A stretch of 31,159 nucleotides of DNA from UBA9732 sp963621975 (GTDB lineage: Bacteria; Spirochaetota; Spirochaetia; Sphaerochaetales; Sphaerochaetaceae), in assembly GCA_963621975.1 (NCBI GenBank), contig CAVFGI010000023.1, positions 1 through 31,159 on the forward strand, given 5' to 3'. The notes below the pieces were generated by a model. That model was not told where the DNA came from. It ran no database searches and was given only the letters and a program-made list of their open reading frames with translations. Each line of letters begins with the position of its first letter. Positions within the stretch are counted from its first letter, which is position 1. Below are positions 23,613-30,917 of the stretch, piece by piece. A program made the position numbers and the translations under genes.

Positions 23613-24305
23613 ATGAGCAACGGAAAACTTTGTGTATTAGGCGATTCAATTCTCAAAGGTATTAGACTTGAAGAGGGTACAGATAGATATATAGTATGTG
23701 ACGGACTTGGTTTTGGCCTGATTGCAGATAGAGCAGGACTTATGCTTGAAAACCACAGTAAGTTTGGATGTACAGTCACAAAAGCTTGGGAATTTGTTAA
23801 AAAGAAATTCACCGTAGAGATGCCAGAAGTCATGGTTATGGATTTTGGTGGAAATGACAGTGATTTCAAGTGGAAAGAAATTAACGACGAGCCTCTTGCT
23901 GTCCATGGACCAAATACAGACATTAGCACTTTTATCGGTACATACGAAAACATGATTGATAGTTTAATTGAAAAAGGAACCAAGCCAGTTGTCACCACTT
24001 TGGTGCCAGTACAAAGCGAAAAGTACTTTAATTGGTTTTGCAAATCTCTCAATTTGGCAAGAGACAGGGTCATGAGTTGGCTTGGTGACATTGATAGGAT
24101 TGCAAACTTTCAACAGGTTTATTCAGATGCCGTTAAGGGTATTGCCGCAGGACGTGGTATTCCTTTGATTGATATAAGGTCTGCATTTGAACACGAAAAA
24201 GATCAAGAATTGATGTGCCTTGATGGAATTCACCCAAATGAAAAGGGTCAAAAGCTCATTCACGAGTGTTTTGATTCTTTCATGTGTGATTACTTAACAT
24301 TTTAA
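23613..24305 (+). CDS. SGNH/GDSL-family hydrolase (esterase-like)
   Basis: The 230-residue product shows the SGNH blocks: GDS with the nucleophile Ser12, GGND (79-82) and the C-terminal DGIHP with Asp204 and His207 completing the triad. No signal peptide or membrane segment is seen, so a cytoplasmic esterase or lipase-like enzyme is likely, with unknown substrate. The open frame allows a GTG start at 23595, but the ATG at 23613 stands 6 bases after GGAGG (23602-23606) and was chosen. It lies alone between the rpsG terminator and the tuf promoter. No clear terminator follows it; only a T-run at 24325-24332 without a GC-rich stem. Confidence 0.85.
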   Translation: MSNGKLCVLGDSILKGIRLEEGTDRYIVCDGLGFGLIADRAGLMLENHSKFGCTVTKAWEFVKKKFTVEMPEVMVMDFGGNDSDFKWKEINDEPLAVHGPNTDISTFIGTYENMIDSLIEKGTKPVVTTLVPVQSEKYFNWFCKSLNLARDRVMSWLGDIDRIANFQQVYSDAVKGIAAGRGIPLIDIRSAFEHEKDQELMCLDGIHPNEKGQKLIHECFDSFMCDYLTF

Positions 24306-24338
24306 AATAAAAGAAATTAGATTATTTTTTTTCAGTGC

Positions 24339-24368
24339 TTGACACAAAATTGGGTTTTGGACTATATT
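24339..24368 (+). promoter_or_regulatory. Promoter of the tuf/S10 unit
   Basis: A perfect TTGACA (24339-24344) is followed after 18 bases by TATATT (24363-24368). Transcription would start near 24375. This is the only convincing promoter seen upstream of tuf and of the S10/spc genes behind it. Confidence 0.8.
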
Positions 24369-24374
24369 ACCCAA

Positions 24375-24659
24375 GGTGTCTCGCCACTGGTATGCCCTAA
24401 AAGTATCAGAAGAGTGAGATTCTAGAGCCAAACCAATCATTTTAGGGGTGATAAGGTGGTTCCAGAAACACGGTTTTTACAAATTGTGCTATGTCGGCTT
24501 CCCAAGACGTTGGGGTTCTGACCTCTGGATTCCTTCTTTTTAGTAACTCATAAAACATAATAGGTTTGTCTCGCGGTAAGTTGGTAAAGGCTTTGTGCCT
24601 TTAGAGCACATTCTTATTTATTTATTGGATTTGTGACAAAAGGTCACAAGGAGGACATG
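24375..24659 (+). promoter_or_regulatory. Long structured 5' leader of tuf
   Basis: About 285 nt separate the inferred transcript start from the tuf ATG, without any credible open frame. The foldable elements are: CCCTAAAA (24396-24403) with TTTTAGGG (24440-24447, positions within a base or two); GTCGG (24493-24497) with CTGAC (24518-24522) enclosing CCCAA/TTGGG (24501-24505 and 24510-24514); TAAAGGC (24585-24591) with GCCTTTA (24597-24603); and TTGTGAC (24631-24637) with GTCACAA (24643-24649). The last stem reaches into the ribosome-binding site AAGGAGG (24648-24654). The leader does not match a riboswitch or T-box that I recognise. Confidence 0.55.
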
Positions 24660-25850
24660 ATGGCTAAAGAGAAGTTTGAGAGAACCAAGCCACACGTAAA
24701 CGTTGGTACTATTGGTCACGTTGACCATGGTAAGACAACTCTCACAGCTGCAATCACACAGTATTGCGCAAGAAAGTACGGCGACAAGCTCATGAATTAT
24801 GATGAGATTGATAACGCTCCAGAAGAGAAGGCTAGAGGAATAACCATCAACACAAGACACGTTGAGTATCAGTCTGATAACAGACACTATGCTCACGTTG
24901 ACTGCCCGGGCCACGCAGACTACATCAAGAACATGATTACTGGTGCTGCTCAGATGGACGGTGCAATTATTGTTGTTGCTGCTGATGATGGTGCTAAGGC
25001 ACAGACAAAGGAACATATCCTTCTCGCAAGACAGGTTGGTGTACCTTCAATCATCGTTTTCATTAACAAGATGGACCAGATTGACGACCCAGAGCTCGGT
25101 GACCTCGTTGAAGAAGAGATGAGAGATCTCCTCAACAGCTACGGCTTTGATGGTGACAACTGCCCAGTTATCAAGGGATCTGCATATAAGGCAATGACAG
25201 AGCCAGACAATCCAGAAGCAACAGCTTGCATTGAAGAGCTCCTCAAGGCTATGGACGACTACATTCCACTTCCTGTTAGAGCTACAGACCTTCCATTCCT
25301 TATGCCAATTGAAGACATTTTCTCAATTTCTGGCCGTGGTACTGTTGTTACTGGTAGAGTTGAGCGCGGTGTTGTACATGTTAACGATCCTGTACAGATT
25401 GTTGGTATTCGTGAAACACGTGACACAGTCGTAACTGGTGTTGAAATGTTCAATAAGCTTCTTGATGAAGGACAGGCCGGTGATAACATTGGTGCTCTTC
25501 TCAGAGGTGTTGATAAGAAAGAAGTTGTCAGAGGACAGGTTCTTGCAAAGCCAAAATCAATCACACCACACACAAAGTTTGTTGGAACAGTTTACGTTCT
25601 TTCAAAGGAAGAAGGTGGACGTCACAGCGCATTCGTTGCTGGTTACAGACCACAGTTCTATTTCAGAACAACTGACGTTACTGGTACAGTAAGCCTTCCA
25701 GAGGGTGTCCACATGGTTATGCCTGGTGATCATACAGACCTTATTGTTGAGCTTATTCACCCAATTGCTATGGATAAGGGACTTCGCTTCGCTATTCGTG
25801 AAGGTGGAAGAACTGTTGCATCCGGTCAGGTTACTGAGATTCTCGAGTAA
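24660..25850 (+). CDS. tuf: Elongation factor Tu
   Basis: The 396-residue GTPase delivers aminoacyl-tRNA to the ribosome. GTP-binding motifs are GHVDHGKT (19-26), DCPG and NKMD. Switch I reads GITINTRHVEY with Arg66 where E. coli has serine, a form I associate with spirochaetes. The loop usually reading GPMPQT reads GAKAQT (111-116). The open frame extends to a GTG at 24633, but that lies in the hairpin before AAGGAGG. Of the two adjacent ATGs (24657 and 24660) the second gives the family start MAKEKFERTKPHVN and better spacing. A terminator follows before rpsJ. Confidence 0.98.
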   Translation: MAKEKFERTKPHVNVGTIGHVDHGKTTLTAAITQYCARKYGDKLMNYDEIDNAPEEKARGITINTRHVEYQSDNRHYAHVDCPGHADYIKNMITGAAQMDGAIIVVAADDGAKAQTKEHILLARQVGVPSIIVFINKMDQIDDPELGDLVEEEMRDLLNSYGFDGDNCPVIKGSAYKAMTEPDNPEATACIEELLKAMDDYIPLPVRATDLPFLMPIEDIFSISGRGTVVTGRVERGVVHVNDPVQIVGIRETRDTVVTGVEMFNKLLDEGQAGDNIGALLRGVDKKEVVRGQVLAKPKSITPHTKFVGTVYVLSKEEGGRHSAFVAGYRPQFYFRTTDVTGTVSLPEGVHMVMPGDHTDLIVELIHPIAMDKGLRFAIREGGRTVASGQVTEILE

Positions 25851-25865
25851 TAATTAAATACGAAT

Positions 25866-25907
25866 GTCTTGCCTAGAGATTGACTCTGGGCAAGACCTGA
25901 TTTTTTT
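25866..25907 (+). terminator. Intrinsic terminator/attenuator between tuf and rpsJ
   Basis: GTCTTGCC (25866-25873) pairs with GGCAAGAC (25889-25896), and AGAG (25875-25878) with CTCT (25884-25887), joined by a T-G wobble: 13 pairs around a five-base loop. Four bases later a run of seven T (25901-25907) passes straight into GGAGG, the rpsJ ribosome-binding site. Expression of the S10 genes must come by read-through, or from a promoter I could not find. Confidence 0.85.
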
Positions 25908-25916
25908 GGAGGAAAA

Positions 25917-26225
25917 ATGGCTAACGATAGAATTCGCGTTAGACTGAGAGGTTTTGATGTTGAGCTTGTAGAACAGAGCGCAATGTCTATTGTACAGACA
26001 GTTGTAAAGGCTGGAGCAAAAGTCTCTGGTCCAGTACCTCTCCCAACCCGCATTAACAAAATCACTGTTTTGAAGTCACCGTTCGTAAACAAGAAATCAC
26101 GCGAACAGTTTGAAATGAGAACCCATAAGAGGTTAATTGATATTTTAGATCCTACAGACAAGGTCATGGAAGCTTTGATGAAGCTCGAGCTCCCGGCTGG
26201 TGTTGATGTAGAGATAAAGCAGTAA
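25917..26225 (+). CDS. rpsJ: 30S ribosomal protein S10
   Basis: The 102-residue small-subunit protein, also the NusG/NusB partner in transcription antitermination, has the typical start IRVRLRGFDVELVEQSAMSI and the motif PLPTRINKITVLKSPFVNK, with MRTHKRLIDILDPT behind it. The ATG lies 4 bases after GGAGG, which itself abuts the upstream terminator's T-tract. It heads the S10 gene cluster and is followed by rplC after 11 bp. Confidence 0.98.
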   Translation: MANDRIRVRLRGFDVELVEQSAMSIVQTVVKAGAKVSGPVPLPTRINKITVLKSPFVNKKSREQFEMRTHKRLIDILDPTDKVMEALMKLELPAGVDVEIKQ

Positions 26226-26236
26226 TGAGGTAAGAG

Positions 26237-26851
26237 ATGTTAGGGCTTATCGGAAAGAAAGTTGGCATGACACAGGTGTTTGACGAGAAAGGCAAGCTTA
26301 CACCGGTCACTGTCATTAAAATTGAAGGCAACGTAGTTGTCGCGGAAAGAACCCAAGAAAAGAATGGTTACAATGCTGCAGTTCTTGGTTCTGGCGAGAT
26401 GAAAGCTGACCGCGCAACAAAGCCATATGCCGGACAGTTCAATGGCAACCCGTTAAAGACTCTCATGGAATTCCGAGATTATGAAAAGGAAGTTCAGGTT
26501 GGAGAGGTTCTTGGTGTTGACCTTTTTAAGGACATCAGATTTGTTGATGTTACAGGAACGTCAAAAGGTAAAGGCTATCAGGGTGGTATGAAGCGTCACG
26601 GTTTTGGTGGCGGACGTGCAACCCACGGTTCCAAGTTCCATAGAGATCTTGGTGGTACAGCAATGTCATCAGATCCATCTAGAACCTTCAAGGGGAAAAA
26701 GATGGCTGGTCACATGGGTTTTGAAAGAGTTACAGTTCAAAACCTTAGAGTTGTTCGTGTAGATGAGAATCTTCAGGTTCTCATGGTCAAGGGTGCCATT
26801 CCTGGACCTGCACAGAGCATTGTTGTTGTAAAGAAAGCGGTAAAGAAGTAG
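26237..26851 (+). CDS. rplC: 50S ribosomal protein L3
   Basis: The 204-residue protein nucleates large-subunit assembly near the peptidyl transferase centre. It begins with MLGLIGKKVGMTQVFDEKGK and carries the long central extension GGMKRHGFGGGRATHGSKF followed by FKGKKMAGHMG, as in bacterial L3. A GAGGTAAGAG ribosome-binding site overlaps the rpsJ stop region. rplD follows after 10 bp. Confidence 0.98.
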   Translation: MLGLIGKKVGMTQVFDEKGKLTPVTVIKIEGNVVVAERTQEKNGYNAAVLGSGEMKADRATKPYAGQFNGNPLKTLMEFRDYEKEVQVGEVLGVDLFKDIRFVDVTGTSKGKGYQGGMKRHGFGGGRATHGSKFHRDLGGTAMSSDPSRTFKGKKMAGHMGFERVTVQNLRVVRVDENLQVLMVKGAIPGPAQSIVVVKKAVKK

Positions 26852-26861
26852 GGGCGTGATC

Positions 26862-27494
26862 ATGGAAGCAAAAGTTTATTCAGTAAACGGCAAAGAAATT
26901 AGATCCATTGAGCTCAATCCAGACGTTTTTGGAATTGAAGTAAGTGATGGTTCAATTTATCATGCTGTAAATAATGAGCTTGCCAACCGCCGCGTTGGTA
27001 CCGCATGCACAAAAACTCGTGCTGAAGTTAATTACAGCAATACCAAGCCTTTCAAGCAGAAGGGAACTGGTAATGCCAGAAGAGGTGACAAGAAGTCTCC
27101 TATCATGGTTGGTGGTGGAACAGTGTTCGGACCAAAGCCAAGAGACTACAGCTATACACTTCCAAAGAAAGTGAAGCGTCTTGCAATGAAGTCACTCCTT
27201 TCTCTCTCTGTTGAAGAAGAGCGCTTGGTACTGGTTGAGGATTTCACAAGTGAAGATGGTAAGACAAAGACACTTGCTGGAATTCTTAAGAATTTCGTTG
27301 AGGACGGAAAGAGAACAGTTCTCATCATGAAAGATGATGATGCAATGCTTCGCCGCGCCGCAAGGAACATCCCATATCTGCATGTTCTTTCTTATGACAA
27401 ACTTTCTGCAAAGGAACTTCTTTACGGAAGAAAGGTCATTATGCTTGAGACTGCAGCAAAGAACCTTAACGAGTTCTATGGTGAACAAGAGTAA
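26862..27494 (+). CDS. rplD: 50S ribosomal protein L4
   Basis: The 210-residue protein lines the exit tunnel. The tunnel loop reads KQKGTGNARRGDKKSPIMVGG, with surrounding RPRDYSYTLPKK-like sequence (here KPRDYSYTLPKKVKRLAMKS). The frame could begin at a GTG at 26856, but the ATG at 26862 has a better distance to GTAGGGG (26848-26854). In enterobacteria L4 represses and attenuates its own S10 operon. Whether it acts on the tuf/rpsJ terminator here is an open question. Confidence 0.97.
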   Translation: MEAKVYSVNGKEIRSIELNPDVFGIEVSDGSIYHAVNNELANRRVGTACTKTRAEVNYSNTKPFKQKGTGNARRGDKKSPIMVGGGTVFGPKPRDYSYTLPKKVKRLAMKSLLSLSVEEERLVLVEDFTSEDGKTKTLAGILKNFVEDGKRTVLIMKDDDAMLRRAARNIPYLHVLSYDKLSAKELLYGRKVIMLETAAKNLNEFYGEQE

Positions 27495-27505
27495 GAGGTG
27501 ATGAG

Positions 27506-27808
27506 ATGAGAGCAGATCAAGTAATAATTGAACCTATTCTCAGCGAGAAATCAAGCTTCGCTCGTGAATTGGAGTGTAAGAAGTATACATTCAAGGTTGA
27601 TGCAAAGGCTAACAAGTTCCAGATTATGAACGCTGTTAAAGAAGTCTTTAAAGTTAACCCAACTTCTTGCAACGTTATAAATGTGGCTGGAAAGCCAAAG
27701 TTCTCCAGAGGAAAGGGTGGCTATATTAAGGGCTACACAGCAAGCTGGAAGAAGGCGATTGTCACTTTGTCTAAGGGCGAAGTGATCGAAGCAATTGAAG
27801 GTGTATAA
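27506..27808 (+). CDS. rplW: 50S ribosomal protein L23
   Basis: The 100-residue protein sits at the tunnel exit and is the docking site for trigger factor and SRP. Family features are IIEPILSEKSSFARELECKK and YTFKVDAKANKFQIMNAVKE, then the basic loop before a C-terminal strand. An ATG five bases upstream (27501) is in another frame; AGAGGTG precedes the chosen start. It is 11 bp from both rplD and rplB. Confidence 0.96.
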   Translation: MRADQVIIEPILSEKSSFARELECKKYTFKVDAKANKFQIMNAVKEVFKVNPTSCNVINVAGKPKFSRGKGGYIKGYTASWKKAIVTLSKGEVIEAIEGV

Positions 27809-27819
27809 GGAGACGGAGT

Positions 27820-28644
27820 ATGGCATTAAAGAGTTATAAACCAAATACACCAGGTCTCCGTCAGAGAACAGTTTTGGTAAGAAGCGAAATTACAGCTCAG
27901 AAACCAGAAAGATCTTTGACAACAAGCCTAAATAGGACTGCAGGCCGTGACTCTTTTGGACGTATTAGCGTTCGCAGAAGAGGTGGTGGACACAAACGCG
28001 CATATAGAATTATTGATTTCAAGCGCGACAAGTTTGGTATCCCAGGCACAGTCAAAACTATTGAATATGATCCTAACCGCAGTGCAAATATTGCATTGGT
28101 ATTCTATGCAGACGGTGAGAAGCGCTACATTCTCGCTCCTAAGGGACTCGTTGTTGGCACCACAGTTATTAGTGGACCAAACGCTCCTCTTAAGACAGGA
28201 TGTGCTCTTCCACTCAAGAACATTCCCCTTGGTCTGACAGTACACAATGTTGAGCTCACACTGGGCCGTGGTGGACAACTTGTCCGCGGTGCTGGCCTAG
28301 GTGCCACAATTATTGCCAAGGAAGGCGACTATGTTACTCTTCGCCTGCCTTCTGGTGAAATGAGAATGGTTTTTGGTGAGTGCTATGCCACAATCGGTTT
28401 CTTGGGAAATGAAGATCACATGAACGTTTCTCTTGGTAAGGCTGGTGCAAGTCGCCATCTTGGTAAGAGACCAAAGGTTCGTGGTGTTGTCATGAACCCA
28501 GTAGATCACCCACATGGTGGTGGTGAAGGAAAGACCGCAGCTGGACGTCATCCGGTAACTCCTTGGGGAAAACCAACCAAGGGTGCCAAGACTCGTTCAA
28601 AGAAGAAACCTTCGGGCAAATTCATCGTGAAGAAGCGCAAGTAG
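27820..28644 (+). CDS. rplB: 50S ribosomal protein L2
   Basis: The 274-residue protein is needed for subunit association and peptidyl transfer. It contains the conserved GRDSFGRISVRRRGGGHKR and the functional block VMNPVDHPHGGGEGKTAAG, including the histidine often implicated in catalysis, and ends in a strongly basic tail. AAGGAGACGG precedes the start. The stop codon TAG overlaps the ribosome-binding site of rpsS. Confidence 0.98.
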   Translation: MALKSYKPNTPGLRQRTVLVRSEITAQKPERSLTTSLNRTAGRDSFGRISVRRRGGGHKRAYRIIDFKRDKFGIPGTVKTIEYDPNRSANIALVFYADGEKRYILAPKGLVVGTTVISGPNAPLKTGCALPLKNIPLGLTVHNVELTLGRGGQLVRGAGLGATIIAKEGDYVTLRLPSGEMRMVFGECYATIGFLGNEDHMNVSLGKAGASRHLGKRPKVRGVVMNPVDHPHGGGEGKTAAGRHPVTPWGKPTKGAKTRSKKKPSGKFIVKKRK

Positions 28645-28654
28645 GAGTTGGAAC

Positions 28655-28927
28655 GTGGCTAGATCAATTAAAAAAGGACCTTTTGTGGAGCCAAGGCTTC
28701 TCAAAAGAGTTGAAGCTTCAAACAACGCAGGTCATAAGGATATGATCAAAACTTTCTCAAGAAGTTCCACGATCATCCCTGACATGGTAGGTTTTACAAT
28801 TTCCGTATATAACGGGAAGACTTGGATTCCGGTTTTCGTGACAGAGAACCTTGTTGGACACAAACTTGGTGAGTTTGCTCCTACAAGAACATTCCGTGGT
28901 CACTCCGGTTCGGACAAGAAGGCTTGA
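28655..28927 (+). CDS. rpsS: 30S ribosomal protein S19
   Basis: The 90-residue head protein begins MARSIKKGPFVEPRLLKRVE and carries WSRSSTI-type sequence as FSRSSTIIPDMVGFTISVYN, then GHKLGEFAPTRTFRGHSG. Its start codon is GTG, the only non-ATG start I accept in the window. It is fixed by the family N-terminus and by TAGGAG 6-8 bases upstream. rplV follows after 11 bp. Confidence 0.97.
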   Translation: MARSIKKGPFVEPRLLKRVEASNNAGHKDMIKTFSRSSTIIPDMVGFTISVYNGKTWIPVFVTENLVGHKLGEFAPTRTFRGHSGSDKKA

Positions 28928-28938
28928 GGAGGCAGAGT

Positions 28939-29289
28939 ATGGCAACAACTTATAGAGCTTGTGCAAAGTATCTCATGGTTTCCCCTTCAAAGGTTCGTCC
29001 TGTTGCGGATTTGGTAAGAGGTAAGAGTTACGAGGAAGCTTATGGCATCCTCAATGCAATGCCTCAGAAGGGTGCTCGTCTCATTCTTAAAGTATTGGAG
29101 AGTGCTGGTGCTAATGCAATGTATAAGAATAGCAAGCTTGATGAGAGTCAGCTTGAGATTTCAAAGATTTGCGTTGATGGCGGTCCAATGCTTAAGAGAG
29201 TTTGGGCAAGATCCCACGGAAAGCGTGACATCCTCCTTAAGAGAATGTCTCACATTACCGTTGAAGTCAGCGAAATCGTTGGGGAGTGA
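28939..29289 (+). CDS. rplV: 50S ribosomal protein L22
   Basis: The 116-residue protein spans the exit tunnel. It has the N-terminal SPSKVRPVADLVRGKSYEEA and the extended hairpin segment GGPMLKRVWARSHGKRDILL that reaches the tunnel. The frame can be opened at TTG 28924, but that lies in the ribosome-binding site GAGGAGG (28926-28932); the ATG at 28939 gives the standard N-terminus. rpsC starts 4 bp after the stop. Confidence 0.97.
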   Translation: MATTYRACAKYLMVSPSKVRPVADLVRGKSYEEAYGILNAMPQKGARLILKVLESAGANAMYKNSKLDESQLEISKICVDGGPMLKRVWARSHGKRDILLKRMSHITVEVSEIVGE

Positions 29290-29293
29290 GTAA

Positions 29294-30007
29294 ATGGGTC
29301 AGAAAGTTAATCCTATTGGATTCCGTCTGGGAGTCAACAAGACTTGGAAGTCAAAGTGGTATGTTGATCCAAGAGAGTATGCAGAAACTCTCCATGAGGA
29401 TCTTCAGCTTCGCAAGGCTCTGCTCAAGTGCCCTGAAGTCCAGGGTGCTGAAATCTCTGATATTGAGATTAGCAGAAAGCCTCAGCGTGTGACTGTTCTC
29501 ATCAGCACAAACCGCCCAGGCGTTATCATTGGTACAAAGGGTGCCAATATTGAAAAGATTTGTGAACAGCTTCAGAAATGTTCAACTAAAAAGGTTCAAG
29601 TAAAGATCAAGAGTATTGAACATGGAGAGAAGGATGCCCAGCTTATTGCACAGAGTGTTGCAAAGCAGATTGCTGGACGCACAGCATATAAGAGAGCAAT
29701 GAAGACTGCTATCTCCAAAGCTACAGCTGCTGGTGTTCAGGGTATAAAGATTAGGGTTTCCGGTCGTCTTGGTGGAGCTGAGATTTCACGTTCTGAATGG
29801 ATGAAAGAGGGAAGAATTCCTCTTCATACTCTCAGAAGTGATATTGATTACGGGTTTGCTGTTGCAGATACCTCTTTTGGTGCTATTGGCGTCAAGGTTT
29901 GGATTTTCAACGGCGAAATCTATGACAGAGTCAAGAAAGATGATGCTGGGCTTCTTGTTAAGAAGGCTCCAGAAACAACTTCTGATGATGCTGTAGAAAC
30001 AAGATAA
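29294..30007 (+). CDS. rpsC: 30S ribosomal protein S3
   Basis: The 237-residue protein helps form the mRNA entry channel. It starts MGQKVNPIGFRLGVNKTWKS. A type II KH domain with NRPGVIIGTKGANIEKICEQ lies near residues 70-95, and the C-terminal domain has GVQGIKIRVSGRLGGAEISR. A tail rich in acidic residues is present. Its ribosome-binding site GGGGAG overlaps the rplV stop, indicating coupling. Confidence 0.97.
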   Translation: MGQKVNPIGFRLGVNKTWKSKWYVDPREYAETLHEDLQLRKALLKCPEVQGAEISDIEISRKPQRVTVLISTNRPGVIIGTKGANIEKICEQLQKCSTKKVQVKIKSIEHGEKDAQLIAQSVAKQIAGRTAYKRAMKTAISKATAAGVQGIKIRVSGRLGGAEISRSEWMKEGRIPLHTLRSDIDYGFAVADTSFGAIGVKVWIFNGEIYDRVKKDDAGLLVKKAPETTSDDAVETR

Positions 30008-30020
30008 GGGGTAATCAGAA

Positions 30021-30443
30021 ATGCTTAGTCCTAAAAGAGTAAAATTTAGAAAGAAGCAGAGAGGAACAAGAGACGGCGTTGCACATCGTGGCAATACTAT
30101 TGCTTTTGGTGACTACGGTCTTGTTGCTCTTGAGCCAAGATGGATCACAAACCGTCAGATTGAAGCAGCTCGTGTTGCAATGACACGTCACGTAAAGCGT
30201 GGTGGTAAGGTTTGGATTAGAATTTATCCAGATATGCCTTACACATCAAAGCCAATCGGTACTAGACAAGGTAACGGAAAAGGTGCTCCAGAAGGCTGGG
30301 TTGCAGTCGTAAAGCAGGGTGCAGTTATGTTTGAGATGGGTGAAGTTGAAGAAAGTCTCGCAAGAGAAGCTCTTCTTCTTGCAGCATCCAAGCTCCCAAT
30401 CAAGACGAAGTTCGTCGTAAGAAGGAAGGTTGAAGAAGCATGA
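30021..30443 (+). CDS. rplP: 50S ribosomal protein L16
   Basis: The 140-residue protein organises the A-site side of the large subunit. It reads MLSPKRVKFRKKQRGTRDGV and contains IEAARVAMTRHVKRGGKVWI and YPDMPYTSKPIGTRQGNGKG. AAGGGG lies before the start. The stop overlaps the rpmC start by four bases (ATGA). Confidence 0.98.
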   Translation: MLSPKRVKFRKKQRGTRDGVAHRGNTIAFGDYGLVALEPRWITNRQIEAARVAMTRHVKRGGKVWIRIYPDMPYTSKPIGTRQGNGKGAPEGWVAVVKQGAVMFEMGEVEESLAREALLLAASKLPIKTKFVVRRKVEEA

Positions 30444-30643
30444 AAAACTCATTTGATAAACTGTCCTATAACGAGCTCGTTGCAAAGCGTGATGAGCTGA
30501 ACAAGAGCTATTTAAACATGAGAATGGAAAAGGTTTTGGGCCATGTTGAGAATCCTCTTAAGGTTCGCAATGTCAGAAGACAGATTGCAAGACTCAATAC
30601 CATTATTCATGAGTATGCTTTAGGTATTCGCAAGGCAAAGTAA
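30440..30643 (+). CDS. rpmC: 50S ribosomal protein L29
   Basis: The 67-residue two-helix protein sits beside L23 at the tunnel exit. The family signature KVLGHVENPLKVRNVRRQIA precedes the C-terminal RLNTIIHEYALG. The start overlaps the rplP stop, so translation is probably coupled. It is followed by rpsQ after 11 bp. Confidence 0.95.
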   Translation: MKNSFDKLSYNELVAKRDELNKSYLNMRMEKVLGHVENPLKVRNVRRQIARLNTIIHEYALGIRKAK

Positions 30644-30654
30644 GAGGGTGAATT

Positions 30655-30906
30655 ATGGAATCCAAAAAGAAAACCTTTATCGGCGTGGTTACCAGCGACA
30701 AAATGGACAAGACCATTGTTGTTACTGTCCACAACAGAAGTCTGCACCCGCTGTACAAGAAGTATGTTACCAGTTCAAAGAAGCTGAAGGCTCACGATGA
30801 GAAGAACGATGCTCATGTTGGTGACACCGTTAAGGTAGTTGAGTGCCGTCATATCAGCAAAGATAAGTGCTGGAGACTTTCTCAAGTTGTTGAGAGAGCT
30901 AAATAA
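30655..30906 (+). CDS. rpsQ: 30S ribosomal protein S17
   Basis: The 83-residue protein is an early 16S rRNA binder with an OB fold. It reads FIGVVTSDKMDKTIVVTVHN, then HPLYKKYVTSSKKLKAHDEK and VGDTVKVVECRHISKDKCWR, all typical of S17. GAGGGTG precedes the ATG. rplN follows after 11 bp. Confidence 0.97.
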   Translation: MESKKKTFIGVVTSDKMDKTIVVTVHNRSLHPLYKKYVTSSKKLKAHDEKNDAHVGDTVKVVECRHISKDKCWRLSQVVERAK

Positions 30907-30917
30907 GGAGATAAGTC

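Noticed and set aside
24305..24332. Terminator after the SGNH gene
   Set aside because: There is a T-run, but the only inverted repeat is ATTTTAAAAT over the stop codon, too weak and too far from the T-run.
24375..24632. T-box, riboswitch or tRNA gene in the tuf leader
   Set aside because: No T-box sequence, no T-arm consensus and no cloverleaf could be drawn; the stems are described as an unclassified leader.
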